A DNA stretch of 64,000 bases from Agriotes lineatus (lineage: Eukaryota; Arthropoda; Insecta; Coleoptera; Elateridae). The stretch spans positions 172,952,015-173,016,014 of the forward strand of contig OW679195.1 of NCBI GenBank assembly GCA_940337035.1, given 5' to 3'. The notes beneath the pieces are model-generated. The model was not told the origin of the DNA, made no database searches, and saw only the letters and a program-made list of their open reading frames with translations. This document shows positions 22,661-34,927 of this stretch, piece after piece. The translations under genes and the position numbers were made by a program. The first letter of the stretch is position 1, and every line of letters begins with the position of its first letter.

Positions 22661-23320
22661 TACTATTTCCACACTTCCTGTCTATCTACAAAGGCTTATT
22701 TGTAAGTACTATTGCTACCAAAAAAAATCTAGGACAAGGTTTTTTAGCTGTGTAAATCTGCATTTTTACCTGACAAGTGAGATGTGAATCTGCATTTTTA
22801 CATGGCAACTGAGATGTGAATAAATCTGAAATTATTTCAAAACGACAATGTCAATAATGCATAGAATGAGTTGAGTTTCAAAAGCTAGGATTATTTATTG
22901 CCTAGAAAACGGTAGAACTATTAGGCAAATTGCACATTTATATAGTTTTATAATTGTGTTGTATTGCAATTTTTGATATTAAGATTTCATGACATATAAA
23001 TAATTCTAACCTATCATAACAGTTCATTTCCTTAACTAAAATAATAAAAATTCATGGCTTCTAGATTTAAAATTTGTCCTAGTTTTTTTTGTAGCAATAG
23101 TAACTACATAATTCATGCAAATTCTCAGATTACAATTAGGGAGGGCCTGAGAGCATAGAACTTCGCAATTACCATTTCCCATGACATACAATGATTCAAC
23201 GAACAAGATGGGCATTTTAATTTGGTTACCATTTTTATTGAGAAATACTTTTCTTGTAGTGTTGAAAACCAATGAAAACAGCATAACTTTCACTTTAACT
23301 TTTGCATTCCTCTGTGAACT
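22661..23320. other. No supported gene
   Basis: Short overlapping frames on both strands (23036-23344 minus and 23181-23429 plus) are AT-rich and unassignable. Confidence 0.35.
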
Positions 23321-23500
23321 AGTGATGGGACTATTCGAATGCAAATTACTACAGTATTCGATTCTTGCAAGATCTCGAATGCATTCGATTCTTTTGAGTG
23401 TATTCGAATGCTTCGAATCGAATACTTAATCGGCGTTTGTAAATCTCGCCGGGCGTGATCTCGATTCTTATCAGAATGCTGAATTCGAATGCATCGGCGC
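23321..23500 (+). mobile_element. Solo hAT-like end with ATTCGAATGC subterminal repeats
   Basis: The sequence begins TAGTGATGGGACTATTCGAA, a typical hAT terminus. The next 150 bp are dense in ATTCGAATGC and GAATCGAATAC repeats. No matching inverted end was found to the right, so only one end, or a rearranged copy, is present. Confidence 0.55.
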
Positions 23501-23821
23501 TTGGCGGCGGTTGGTACTTACTTTCTCCTCTTATAATTTTAGTTATGGTTACTGGAGAAACAGGATTAATAGTAGTAATTAATATTACCAATAAGAGGGG
23601 AATTAGCCCCGGATATCATGTAGTCGTACTCAAGACCCTTCCTGTTTCAGTACGCGTAAGTTGTAGCAGATTTCACAGGTCATGGTAAAAAATAAGCAAA
23701 GCTACTAAAATATAAAGTGGCGTGACTGAAACAAGGAGTAATATTGCACCTGTAAGTTTTCCATGTAATGTCTTGTCTCAGGCCATGTTCCTAGGAGTGA
23801 ACTGCCCGAACTTTACTTTTT

Positions 23822-24313
23822 ACTTTTTTACTTCCTTTTACAATAAAGGAAGTATTGGATTCACCCCAAAAATTCGAAATTGAGTTTTCAACAGATCTTC
23901 ACGTTTCAGAGTCCCCTGAACCCAAAAAACATATTTTTTTCCATTGGTCTGTCTGTCTGTCTGTGACGGCTCTAACGATTTTTTTAACTTTACATTTTTA
24001 ATGTGTATTGATGTGAGATAGGTGATTCTCCAGTTGAATACTTTTAAAATGGGTTTCTTTTGTTTTTTTTTCTATTTTTTTTTATTAACTCCTATTTTAA
24101 ATAGAACACCCGGTATATTATTACATTTTTGAATTCAGCTTAAAATTCTAGAAAAAAATTGTCTCTTGAACTAACACTCTATTTTGTACCGTTTTTGTAA
24201 AATTTTTAATTTTTGAAAATTTTTGACAAATGCTTAAAAATTTAAAATCAAATTTTTGGCTAATTATAAGATCACTGTAAAAGGAAGTTGTGTGCGTGTA
24301 TCACACCAGATTT
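23822..24313 (-). repeat. R680 repeat, reverse orientation, internally deleted
   Basis: Runs from the hairpin end CTTCCTTTTACAATAAAGGAAG to GTATCACACCAGA. About 190 bp between the GTCT run and CGGCTCTAACG is missing compared with the full unit. Confidence 0.85.
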
Positions 24314-24519
24314 TTAACTAATGTACTTATATGTAATGTTACAATATATTTTAATTTTATCTGCTTTATCTGTTTCGGCTTAACTTCTGTGAGATATTAG
24401 CTGTCGGTGTTCGCAATATTTTATTAAATTATTATAAAACCAATATGCATTAACTAAAAATTCCACAAGCACCCCTTATCGCCGTTTTTCGATCACACTA
24501 TACAAAAATTAATTATGTA

Positions 24520-24752
24520 CAGTCGTGTGCAAATAAATCTGGGACAATGGTTTTTTCATATGTAAATTGAGTTAAGATTTGAAGCATATCTCCATGGATT
24601 TCCTATTATCAGAAAGAGTTACATTAAACTTTGACAAGTAAATGAAAATGTAGCTCTTTCTGGTAGCAGAAAATCCATGGAGATATTCTTCAATTTCCAG
24701 CTAAACTTACATATGAAAAAACCATTGTCCCAGATTTATTTGCACACGACTG
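24520..24752. mobile_element. 233-bp Tc1/mariner MITE
   Basis: Inverted ends CAGTCGTGTGCAAATAAATC and GATTTATTTGCACACGACTG, with TA on both sides (24518-24519 and 24753-24754). The arms stay inverted over about 100 bp each. No coding capacity. Confidence 0.92.
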
Positions 24753-25097
24753 TACATACAGACAAATTTTCAGTTTGGCAATACCGCACATACGTAACTT
24801 ATCAAATTAAAGGTTAACAACAATATTTTTGTGCGTTCAAAATACACAAAGTCGAAGCTGCTATTACAAGAAAACTTACTTGAATAGTGCAGTAAATAGT
24901 GCAAGTGTCGCTCCTCTTTACATTTTTCTCAGAAATTAATCTTAACAGCAGCGCAAGGAGCAGCCGCCTGGTTAAAAATAACCTCAAAGCATACTAGGGT
25001 TATACTGGTTTGTCAAACAGTACAAACACATCAATCAAGGAGCCGGTGTCCTAACCTGCATGTTTACACCACAATAGACTAAAGGGACTTTTCCAAG

Positions 25098-25944
25098 ATG
25101 CTGCCAGGAAGATTAGGATTGGGCCCTGGCATCCCTGATAATCCATTATCCTTGTCATGGCACGATTCGGCGTGGATACCAATCCTAAACACAACTAATG
25201 TTATGGATTATTTTTCGGAGCGCTCAAATCCGTTCTTTGATAGGACTTGCAACAATGAAATTGTGAAAATGCAACGGCTAAATCCCGAACAGCTACAGTA
25301 AGTGTGCTGTGGTCAGTACTGTGCATGATTTCAAGGTAATATTGCTTTCAGAAATATGACTGGCCTAGAATACGTCCTTCTGCACGTGCAAGAACCTATA
25401 CTGTATGTCATTAGGAAGCAGCACAGACACAGCCCAACACAAGTTACACCCTTAGCGGACTACTATATAATAGCGGGTGTCGTTTATCAGTCTCCCGATT
25501 TAGCTAGTGTATTGAATTCTCGTTTGGTAAGTTTTATTTTTATCATAATAAAGCGTTAAAGTGGTTTTATGTTTTCAGTTATCGGCGGTGCATCATTTAC
25601 AATCGTCATTTGAAGAGACGGCAAGTTTTTCAAGATACCATCCTAGCAAAGGCTACTCGTGGGATTTTAAATCTCAGAAAAATACACCAGACAAGGCGAA
25701 AGCAAGGGAGGAGAAGCCTAAGGAGGAATCTAGTTCCCTCTTCCAAAGGCAGCGGGTGGATATGCTACTGGGGGAGTTGATAAAAAAATTTCCTTTACCA
25801 CAACCTCCTCAGCCGAAGGTAACCGCGGTGCCGGTTAAAACGGAACCTGAAAATGGCACATCTGAGAATAAAGACGGTGCCAAGCCTGATATTAAACAGG
25901 AGAAAATTAAGCCACCTCCTGAGAAGAAGCCAAAAATTAATTAA
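25098..25944 (+). CDS. MED6: Mediator complex subunit 6
   Basis: Three exons: 25098-25297, 25352-25526 and 25579-25944, with introns of 54 and 52 bp bounded by GTAAGT and CAG. They encode 246 residues, close to the usual MED6 length. MED6 is a head-module subunit of Mediator, the nuclear complex linking activators to RNA polymerase II. Hallmarks: WHDSAWIPILN, DYFSERSNPFFDRTCNNEIV (near residues 36-55), QEPILYVIRKQ, PLADYYIIAGVVYQSPDL and the SRYHPSKGYSW block, all collinear with animal MED6. The C-terminal 100 residues are Lys/Pro-rich and low complexity, as in other members. The Met at 25098 is chosen because the next conserved block follows directly. All exons are open and splice sites are canonical, so the gene looks functional. 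An R680 array begins 118 bp after the stop. Confidence 0.96.
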
Positions 25945-26062
25945 TTTTAGTGTTCTTTATTTAATAACAATAAGCAGTATAAGTGAAACAATATAAGTAT
26001 TCTGAGATTTGCTGACTGTATCAGCAATAGGCAATTTTTTTATATTTTTCCATTAATAAAAA
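25945..26062 (+). other. MED6 3' flank
   Basis: Short AT-rich 3' region before the R680 array. AATAAAAATC at its end belongs to the repeat boundary, so the natural polyadenylation site is uncertain and might be supplied by the repeat. Confidence 0.4.
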
Positions 26063-27597
26063 TCTGGTGTGATACACTCACACAACTTCCTTTTACAGTG
26101 ATCTTATTAGTCAAAAATTTCATTTTTAATTTTTAAAAATTTGTCAAAAATTTTCAAAAATTACAAATTCTACAAAAACGGTACAAAATAGAGCGTTAGT
26201 TAAAGAGACAAATTTTTTCTAGAATTTTAAGGTGAATTCGAAAATGTAATAATATACCGGGTGTTTTATTTAAAATAGGAGTTAATAAAAAAAATAGAAA
26301 AAAAAGGGGACTCTAAAACGTGAACAGCCGTTGAAAACTCAATTTCGAATTTTTGGGGTGAATCCAATACTTCCTTTATAGTAAAAGGAAGTAATAAAAA
26401 TCTGGTGTGATACACTCACACAACTTCCTTTTACAGTGATCTTATAATTAGTCAAAAATTTCATTTTTAATTTTTAAGCATTTGTCAAAAATTTCCAAAA
26501 ATTACAAATTCTACAAAAACTGTACAAAATAGAGCGTTAGTTGAAGAGACAAATTTTCTCTAAAATTTTAAGCTGAATTCAAAAATGTAATAATATACCG
26601 GGTGTTCTATTTAAAATAGGAGTTAATAAAAAAAAATAGAAAAAAAACAAAAGAAACCCACTTTAGAAGTATTCAACTGGAAAATCACCTATCTCACATC
26701 AATACACATTAAAAATGTAATAAAAATGGAAAGTTTAAAAAAAATCGTTAGAGCCGTTTTTGAAAAAATCGAAAAAAACTGAAAAATCACAAGAGTAAAC
26801 ACCTACTTCCGGTTAAGCGATTTTCTTCAAAAGCTTGCTGTCTCATCTACATAGTACACAAAACTTATATTATGAAGTTTCAACGCCATACCTCTTTTCG
26901 TTTTTGAGATATTCTGTTCACAGACAGACACACACACAGACAGACCAATGAAAAAAAATATGTTTTTTGGGATCAGGGGACTCTAAAACGTGAACAGCCG
27001 TTGAAAACTCAATTTCGAATTTTTGGGGTGAATCCAATACTTCCTTTATAGTAAAAGGAAGTAATAAAAATCTGGTGTGATACACTCACACAACTTCCTT
27101 TTACAGTGATCTTATAATTAGTCAAAAATTTCATTTTTAATTTTTAAGCATTTGTCAAAAATTTCCAAAAATTACAAATTCTACAAAAACGGTACAAAAT
27201 AGAGCGTTAGTTGAAGAGACAAATTTTCTCTAAAATTTTAAGCTGAATTCAAAAATGTAATAATATACCGGGTGTTCTATTTAAAATAGGAGTTAATAAA
27301 AAAAAAATAGAAAAAAAACAAAAGAAACCCACTTTAGAAGTATTCAACTGGAAAATCACCTATCTCACATTAATACAAATTAAAAATGTAATAAAAATGT
27401 GAAGTTTGAAAAAAATCGTTAGAGCCGTTTTTGAAAAAATCGAAAAAAACTGAAAAATCACAAGAGTAAACACCTACTTCCGGTTATGCGATTTTCTTCA
27501 AAAGCTTGCTGTCTCATCTACATAGTACACTAAACTTATATATGAAGTTTCAACGCCATACCTCTTTTCGTTTTTGAGATATTCTGTTCACAGACAC

Positions 27598-27632
<35 letters not shown>

Positions 27633-28533
27633 CACAGACCAATGAAAAAAAATATGTTTTTTGGGATCAGGGGACTCTAAAACGTGAAGATCTGTTGAAA
27701 ACTCAATTTCGAATTTTTGGGGTGAATCCAATACTTCCTTTATAGTAGTAAAAGGAAGTAAAAATATGTTTTTTGGGATCAGGGGACTCTAAAACGTGAA
27801 CAGCCGTTGAAAACTCAATTTCGAATTTTTGGGGTGAATCCAATACTTCCTTTATAGTAAAAGGAAGTAATAAAAATCTGGTGTGATACACTCACACAAC
27901 TTCCTTTTACAGTGATCTTATAATTAGTCAAAAATTTCATTTTTAATTTTTAAGCATTTGTCAAAAATTTCCAAAAATTACAAATTCTACAAAAACGGTA
28001 CAAAATAGAGCGTTAGTTGAAGAGACAAATTTTCTCTAAAATTTTAAGCTGAATTCAAAAATGTAATAATATACCGGGTGTTCTATTTAAAATAGGAGTT
28101 AATAAAAAAAAAATAGAAAAAAAACAAAAGAAACCCACTTTAGAAGTATTCAACTGGAAAATCACCTATCTCACATTAATACAAATTAAAAATGTAATAA
28201 AAATGTGAAGTTTGAAAAAAATCGTTAGAGCCGTTTTTGAAAAAATCGAAAAAAACTGAAAAATCACAAGAGTAAACACCTACTTCCGGTTATGCGATTT
28301 TCTTCAAAAGCTTGCTGTCTCATCTACATAATACAAAAAACTTATATATGAAGTTTCAACGCCATGCCTCTTTTCGTTTTTGAGATATTCTGTTCACAGA
28401 CAGACACACAGACCAATGAAAAAAAATATGTTTTTTGGGATCAGGGGACTCTAAAACGTGAAGATCTGTTGAAAACTCAATTTCGAATTTTTGGGGTGAA
28501 TCCAATACTTCCTTTATCGTAAAAGGAAGTAAA
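26063..28533 (+). repeat. Head-to-tail R680 array (reference copies)
   Basis: Units start at TCTGGTGTGATACAC: 26063-26400 (338 bp, middle deleted), 26401-27070 (670 bp, complete), 27071-27758 (about 688 bp), a partial 3' end 27759-27876, and 27877-28533 (657 bp). Each unit has ACCGGGTGTTCTATTT near 200 bp, an internal GACA/CACA microsatellite near 530 bp (longest at 27594-27640), and a terminal hairpin ACTTCCTTTATAG.AAAAGGAAGT. The start repeats CTTCCTTTTAC of the hairpin. There is no coding region. A TC start, 3' hairpin, internal microsatellite and tandem insertion recall non-autonomous Helentron-like elements (HINEs), but no canonical Helitron CTRR end is seen. Other copies: 10975, 12671, 14064, 23822, 36893, 37549 and 61358. 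Confidence 0.9.
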
Positions 28534-28695
28534 AAGTGCAAGCAAAATATACAGTTTAATAACTGAAAGTTATCAACAAAATAATGGAAAGCTCTTCCTG
28601 TTTGAATAATTGCATTCTTAGATCCATTTTGTTTAAGATTAAAAATAAGGTGAGTACTTAATCGAACTAAAGGTGCTATAAAAATTGAAATAACA

Positions 28696-29048
28696 TTTTT
28701 AGACGACCACGTATGAAAGTAACATTATCGCGACAGCAGCCTACTACAGAAAGTTGACAATTTCATACACTAGCACGATATTATATCATGCTAGTCATAT
28801 CGTAACGGCACAAAGTTATTCACATCACGGCCTGCTTAATTGTGTGACAAAAGTCACTTTGACGTTTGTCACACAATTCAGCAGACCCTGATTCAAATAA
28901 TCCAGACGCTTTTGCTTTATTCGCTGCTCTGCTTCCAACAAGCTCTAATTTTTTATAATTGCACCAATAATAATATAACGATCAATTTTGCAAACGAAAT
29001 AAAAACAATTCTTAAAAATAGAATTTACTTTGAGTGGTCGTCTAAAAA
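28696..29048. mobile_element. MITE with TTTTTAGACGACCAC ends
   Basis: TTTTTAGACGACCAC at 28696 is inverted at 29034-29048, and the next bases (about 10) are also partly inverted. A second internal inverted repeat, TTGTGTGACAAAAGTCA / TGACGTTTGTCACACAA, lies at about 28838-28876. No coding capacity. Confidence 0.65.
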
Positions 29049-29068
29049 ATAGTGTTCATAACTCGCCC

Positions 29069-29170
29069 GAAAGTGCAAATATCTGTGCTCGTGTTTTAGA
29101 TCCACTCGGGCTTCGCTTCGCTACGCCCTCGTTTGTCTAATCAACACTCGCACGATATTTGCTACTTTCG
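29069..29170. repeat. Hairpin element
   Basis: CGAAAGTGCAAATATCTGTG and CGATATTTGCTACTTTCG are inverted around a loop with CACTCGGGCTTCGCTTCGC. It directly follows the MITE at 28696. Confidence 0.65.
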
Positions 29171-29784
29171 ACGCTTGTCATGAAAATAACTATTTAGTAC
29201 AAACCATTTATTGATAGAAATCATTATTAGGCCGTTGCTAATGCAATTTGCTAGTAAACCATAGCAGGTGCTAAGTATAAATATGTCCATTTACATAAGA
29301 CGAAACTATTATGTTATAAAGATTTCAAAATTGCTCTTATTGTAGCCAAAGATGGATATTTTAAAATTTAGTGCTATTTCACCGATGAGCAGTTTCTACA
29401 TAATGGAAATATAGCATGCAATGTACTCCTGTCTTTAAATTCCCTTGAAAGTCTGTGTAGTTGGTTCGAGACATACGTTAAAATATTTGCGATAATTTGA
29501 GTGTTGATAACTTGATTATATCAATCAAAATTTATATTGTACTCAGTGGCAGCTCGTTCTTCCTCTTACATTAGGCCAGTGGCCTGTTTATTCCACACAG
29601 TTGTGATAATTGTGTTGGGGAGATCTTAATTTTTTACAATAACTAATCAAAAAATAACTCCTACATTCCGGCGATGTTTTCATCCAAATATAGCGATCAT
29701 AATTAATTTTAATAATTATAAAGAAAACATGCACGGAACAAAAATGATTCAAACATGACAAAAAATGTACTATTGCTACAAATA
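29171..29784. other. No gene seen
   Basis: AT-rich. The minus frame 29588-29896 crosses the mariner end and is not a gene. Confidence 0.4.
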
Positions 29785-30937
29785 CGAGGGAAGCTCTGTT
29801 AATAGTTAGTAGCAGGCCATGGAAGCTCAATTGGCTAGAAACAATTGCAATAATTGAATGTCGCATTAGTTGACATTTGTTACCCACAATTGTCAAATGT
29901 TCCGATTTTCTTATGAAACGTAGTTAATTTTAAGTTAAGTAGTTGTGCATTTTTAATTCAGTTAAAATGAGCATTCCGAGAACTGCTAGAAGACGAAGCA
30001 AGACCTGGAAAACGTGCGGAAGCTGCCTGTTCAGAAAATGTTGATCGTGTGGCAAGCTTCTTGATTCAGTCCAATCGAAATATTACTTATAGGGAGATTC
30101 AGGAGGAAGTGAAGATTGGATCCTCGGCAGTGAATACCATTTTGCATAAACATCTTGGGGTAAGAAAGCTAGCAAGTCCTTGGATACTGCATTTGGTCTC
30201 AGAAAGTCAAAAACAGGATCGAGTAGACTGTTGTAAATTTATGTTGCAAAAATTTGACGGAGGAGCTTCCAAGCAAGTGGCATACATTGTAACAGGTGAC
30301 GAATCTTGGGTATAGAGTTATGACCCTGAAACTAAACAGCAGTCTAGTGATTGGGTATTCGAAGATGAAGACTTGCCCACAAAAGTAATTTGTGGCAGAA
30401 GCGTCAATAAGAAATTGATTGCTGTTTTTTTCCGCCGAAGTGGTCCTGTTGCTGTTACTCAACTTGAAGATGTTAATTCTGAATGGTACTGCGAAGTGGC
30501 TTTACCACAGATGTTTGGAAAATTACAGACAGGTCGCCAAAGGACCGGTTTGCGTAACATCTTAGTCTATCATGACAACGCATTCTCCCACACTGCTGCC
30601 AGAACATTGGATTTTTTGAAAGATTCAGAAGTTCAATTGGTAACTCATCCTCTGTATAGCCCAGATCTGGGCCGTGCGACTTTTTTTTTTGTTTCCAACT
30701 GTTAAAAAAATGATGCGAGGTAAAAGATTTTCCAGCGCAGATGCAGCAGTTACAGAATTTCATAGAATTGTTGAGGACCTTTCAGAAAATGAATTTTCCG
30801 AATGCTTTAAAAATTGATTTCAAAGAATGCACAAGTGTATTAGTCTGAACGGAGAATATTTTGAAAAACAATAAAGATTTTTTGTTAAAAAATGCAACGG
30901 TCTTTTAATAACTTAACAATTTTCAGCGCAACCCTCG
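29785..30937 (+). mobile_element. mariner element, 1153 bp
   Basis: The ends CGAGGGAAGCTCTGTTAA and TTTCAGCGCAACCCTCG form diverged inverted repeats, each flanked by TA (29783-29784 and 30938-30939). Size and content fit a mariner copy with a small N-terminal deletion. Confidence 0.85.
29990..30871 (+). pseudogene. mariner transposase, broken
   Basis: Begins inside the DNA-binding region (EDEARPGKRAEAACSENVDR, then SFLIQSNRNITYREIQEEV). The catalytic motifs VTGDESWV and VYHDNAFSHTA supply two Asp, and HPLYSPDL the third. There is a TAG at 30313-30315 where the family has Tyr, a frameshift near 30690 after SPDL, and a TGA near 30813. The final stretch, FPTVKKMMRGKRFSSADAAV, is the usual C-terminus. 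The protein is dead, although the catalytic residues survive. The first helix-turn-helix is deleted. Confidence 0.88.
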
Positions 30938-30939
30938 TA

Positions 30940-31261
30940 GTCATGAGAAGTTATATATTACCATTATATATTACATTTAAAAAAAAGTATCGCATACGTT
31001 CAATTTTGACCGGTCCCATTAGAACCTAAAAGGCCAAAATTTTTTTGTTAAAAATTGTGTTTGCACTAGTAAAAAAACGTTGCTTAGTATGCTCCTTATT
31101 ATATCTTTTCTTTTTTTTTTAAATTTTAAGGTGGCGTAATCTGTACGATATTCGGCCAGCGCAAAGTGTGTTGACAGATGTATCTAAATAGGTACTGTTG
31201 TAATAACACCTTACTCTTTATCTATTTATAGTTTTAAGTTAGTGCTTGCAAAAAAGTTTAC
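30940..31261. other. AT-rich spacer
   Basis: No feature recognised between the mariner and the 3' end of the I-type LINE. Confidence 0.4.
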
Positions 31262-31267
31262 TAGAAG

Positions 31268-34200
31268 TTAATATATTTCCATTTTATTAGAGTGTAGAAG
31301 GACGCGTATGTCAATAGGCAGTTGGATACCTATATCCAGTAATTCCTTAATTAATGTTTCTCTTTCAATAGAGTATAGAGGGCAATTAAGAACAATATGG
31401 TTTAAATCTGATACGCTGTCTATGCATGTATGGCAGTAGGGATTGTCTATTACGTTGATCTTATATAAGTGTGCGGGAAAACATCCATGCCCTAGTTTTA
31501 ACCTTGAAATGGTGGAAGAAAATTGTCGATGGCTATTAAAGTAGGCTAATGAGGTAGGAAGCTCTGAGTGAATAAATGTATATTGCGTGGACGAATGATT
31601 AGCAAATTCTTCCCATTTGTTTTTAAATTCACACCTTAGGTTATGTTTAATTTCTACATACAAATCGCTACTTGGAACCATTATATTTAAATTTTCATTT
31701 GGTGATTTAGTTAGTTTATCCACAGTTTCATTTCCAGGAATTCCAGCGTGTCCTTTAGTCCAAACGAAAGTTACCCTGGTATTATTTGCATAATGTTCGT
31801 TGACTAAATTAATAATTTTAGCAATAAATGGGTTCTCCAAATTTTTAAAATTGTGTACATCAATAGCTTCTAGAACAGATCTTGAATCTGATGCGATTAT
31901 GATATGTGAGGAGTTATTTTTACAATATCGGAGTCCCTCCATTATAGCAGTAGCTTCTGCAGTATATACAGAGGCCTGTTTTGGGAGATTATAGGATTTT
32001 TGGCAATTAGTTGACGGAATGTAGAATGCACAGCTAGTGTTATGTGGTGTTTTAGAACCATCTGTGTAAATTACATATTGGTGGTATCCCAACGATTGAT
32101 AAATTCCAAAAATAATTTTCCAATCATTGACCTCATATCACTATATTTTGGAAAATATACTTCATATTTACACCATAAGTATTCATATCTTAAGGTAGTA
32201 AATATTGAAACATTGCTACAATATTTATCTAAACACGCAGTAGAAAAAAATGCTTCAGCTAATGGGGGCAAATTTTTCTTATTCCAAAATTTATTTGTAA
32301 GCGTTAGAGGAGCTAATGTTGCAATTCTGTTTATCAAATACTCATCTGGACTTGATCTGAGCTTTATAACATATTTAGCAGATAAATATCGCCTCCGTAG
32401 GTCGAGCGGAGGTTCTTGGGCTTCTGCTAGCATAGGTAGAATAGGAGAGGACTTCATTATTCCTAAGCATATTCTTATGGCTCTGTATTGACATCGATCT
32501 ATCAGTTGCAGAGTTGTATTACAAGCTGAACCATAAAATATACTACCGTAATCTAGAATAGACCTTGTATACGTTTTATAGAAGGTTAACGCAATAGATG
32601 GTGCTGCACCCCAATATGTTTTTGTTACTGCTCGTAAGAGGTTAAGTCCTTTTTCGCATCTATCTACGGTGTACTTTGCTTGTTCTCTCTACAGTAATTT
32701 TTTATCTAATATAATACCTAAATATTTGGTACTATTGCTAACAGATAATGTACTTCCTGATAAAACTATTTGGGTCATACTAGGATTGCGATGGCGGGAG
32801 AAAAATATAACCGTTGTTTTCTCTACCGATAAACCAAACCCGTGTTTCTGCAGCCATACTTGTAAATTGGACATTGTAATGTTTAGCTTTTCAATGGTAA
32901 TATCATATTTGGGATGGTTAGTGTAAAAACAAATATCATCTGCATATTGGATGCATTTGATGGGAGTATTAATTAACTGATGTAGGCTTATTGTATATAT
33001 ATTAAATAAAAGAGGGCTCAAGACAGATCCTTGAGCAAACCCATACTTGCTACACGTCCATTGCTTATTTTACCATTATTTTGGCGAAGAAAGATTGTTC
33101 TATTGACGTATAAATTGATTATATTAGTAGCAATGCGATTGGGGAGTCCCAACTGAAGCAGAATATCTTTGAGTAATGTCAGATTGACTGATTCGTAGGC
33201 TGATTTAACATCAACAAAAAAACAAGTAAGATATTGGTTGTCTGAGTATGCAACCTGAATATCAGTAATTAACTGCGTTAGCGCTTCTAGGGTTCTCTTA
33301 CCTTTGCGAAAACCATATTGCCCAGACGGCAATACATGGTGACTTTCTAACCAAAATTCTAGTCGCAATTTGATCATTCTTTCAAAAGTTTTTAAAATAC
33401 AAGACATTAACGATATTGATCTATAAGATGTGTGACAGTGGGGTGCTTTTCCTGGTTTAAGAATCGGGACTATTATAAATTCCTTTAATGTAGAAGAGTA
33501 ATCACCGTTATGCCACAGAGAATTAAATATATTTAATAAAAATAGTTTTACACTCAACGATAAATTCTTTAGTATAGGATATGTTATATTATCTTTACCT
33601 GGTGCAGTATTTCTTGTACTTTTTATTGCCGTTTCTAGTTCGGCTAAATTAAAGTTTGCTATCAAAAAATTATCACCATTGGTATTATCATATGCTACCT
33701 TGCCAGGTAGGTCATTTACATACGGAGGAGCTAACTGGTCTAATAGTGCATCTAAGATGTCAGGTGGAACCTCTGGCTTCGGACTATGGCATCTGGAGAT
33801 TCCTCTCATTTGACGCCATATATCGGAAATAGGGGTGGACCTACTAAGTTGATTACAATACTCCATCCAGCTAGTTTTGGCTTTGCTTTTAAATAGTCTT
33901 CTAGTTTTTGCATTAATTCTTTGATAAATTAAGAAATTTTCTAAGGACCCTGATGACTTGTATTTTTTAATACTGTCTTGCCGCTCTTTTACAGCTGCGG
34001 AACATTCGTTATCCCACCAGAGTGGTTGCTTTTTTGTTTTGGGTTTAAAAGGTTTTTGAATTGGGATAGATAGTGTTGCCGCATGATTGATAGATGAGTA
34101 TAGAAGGTCGATTTTTTCTGTTGTATTTAAGGTCTCATATTGTACATTAGAGACTGTTTCATCCAAGATTTTTCTAAAAGCATTCCAATTAGCATCTTTA

Positions 34201-34927
34201 TCTCTCCACTTGCTAGATGGATAGATTATAGGTGTACCGGTACATATGCTATTAAGTTTTATCATGATCGGGAAATGATCACTACCGAGTGTGTCATCGT
34301 GTAACATCCAACTAGCAGATAGAGCTAAATTTGCCGTTATTAAAGTAACATCTACTGAAGATAAGTTACCGCCGTGTAGATTTAATCTAGTAGGCTGCCC
34401 TTCATTAAGCACTACGAAATTTGTGTGGTCAACTGCATCAACTAGGTTTACGCCTATTGCATTTGTTTGACAAGAACCCCATAGATTATGATGTGCATTA
34501 AAATCGCCACATATTAGGGTTTTTCTGTTTGAAAATTGATTGAATAGGTTTATCCAATCCGTTGTAGATACTTTAATATTTGGGGGTCGATAGAGGGAAA
34601 CAATTGATAACCAGTCGTTATTCGTCCTAACTTGTATAGCACATATTTCAATATTGACATTAAAGTAATAGTTAATTACTATTTCCTTATATACAAAACG
34701 TTGTGCCACTAATATGGCGACTCCTCCTTTTCCGTCAAAACGATCCCTGCGTATACAGGTATAACCCTTAAAATTAATGTTAGCGTGAGGTTTGAACCAT
34801 GTTTCCTGCAAAACTACTACATCGATATTTTCACTATTTAAGAATGCAGTCAATGATAATCGTTAGCTATAACCGATCTAGCATTCCACTGCACTATCTT
34901 AATGTGGTTATGAGCGTGTCTATCCAT
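31268..34927 (-). pseudogene. I-clade LINE ORF2: endonuclease, reverse transcriptase, RNase H
   Basis: From ATG at 34925-34927 the frame starts IKIVQWNARS, shifts near 34855, and runs open for 611 codons (LQETWF, SLYRPP, CGDFNAHHNLWG and GSDHFPI of the endonuclease; YRSISLMSCILKTFERM and FFVDVKSAYESV of the RT). A frameshift at about 33030 lies in the AQGSVLSPLLFN motif. The next frame has QYADDICFY (catalytic Asp pair), a TAG for Trp at about 32689, and continues to 32071. A third frameshift near 32090 leads to RNase H: YTDGSK, AEATAIMEGL, ASDSRSVL and FVWTKGHAGIPGNETVDK, with all acidic catalytic positions present. It ends at 31268. Three frameshifts and one stop separate this copy from an intact ORF2. 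Confidence 0.92.

Noticed and set aside
27594..27640. Short tandem GACA run that could be mistaken for an array
   Set aside because: It is the internal microsatellite of R680; no spacers, so not CRISPR-like.
26063..28533. R680 as a canonical Helitron
   Set aside because: TC start and 3' hairpin are present, but the end after the hairpin is GTAA rather than CTRR and there is no Rep/helicase sequence; kept as unclassified, Helentron-like at best.
27703..28541. Repeated minus frames (about 60 codons) in R680 units
   Set aside because: They span unit junctions and change with every copy; R680 appears non-coding.
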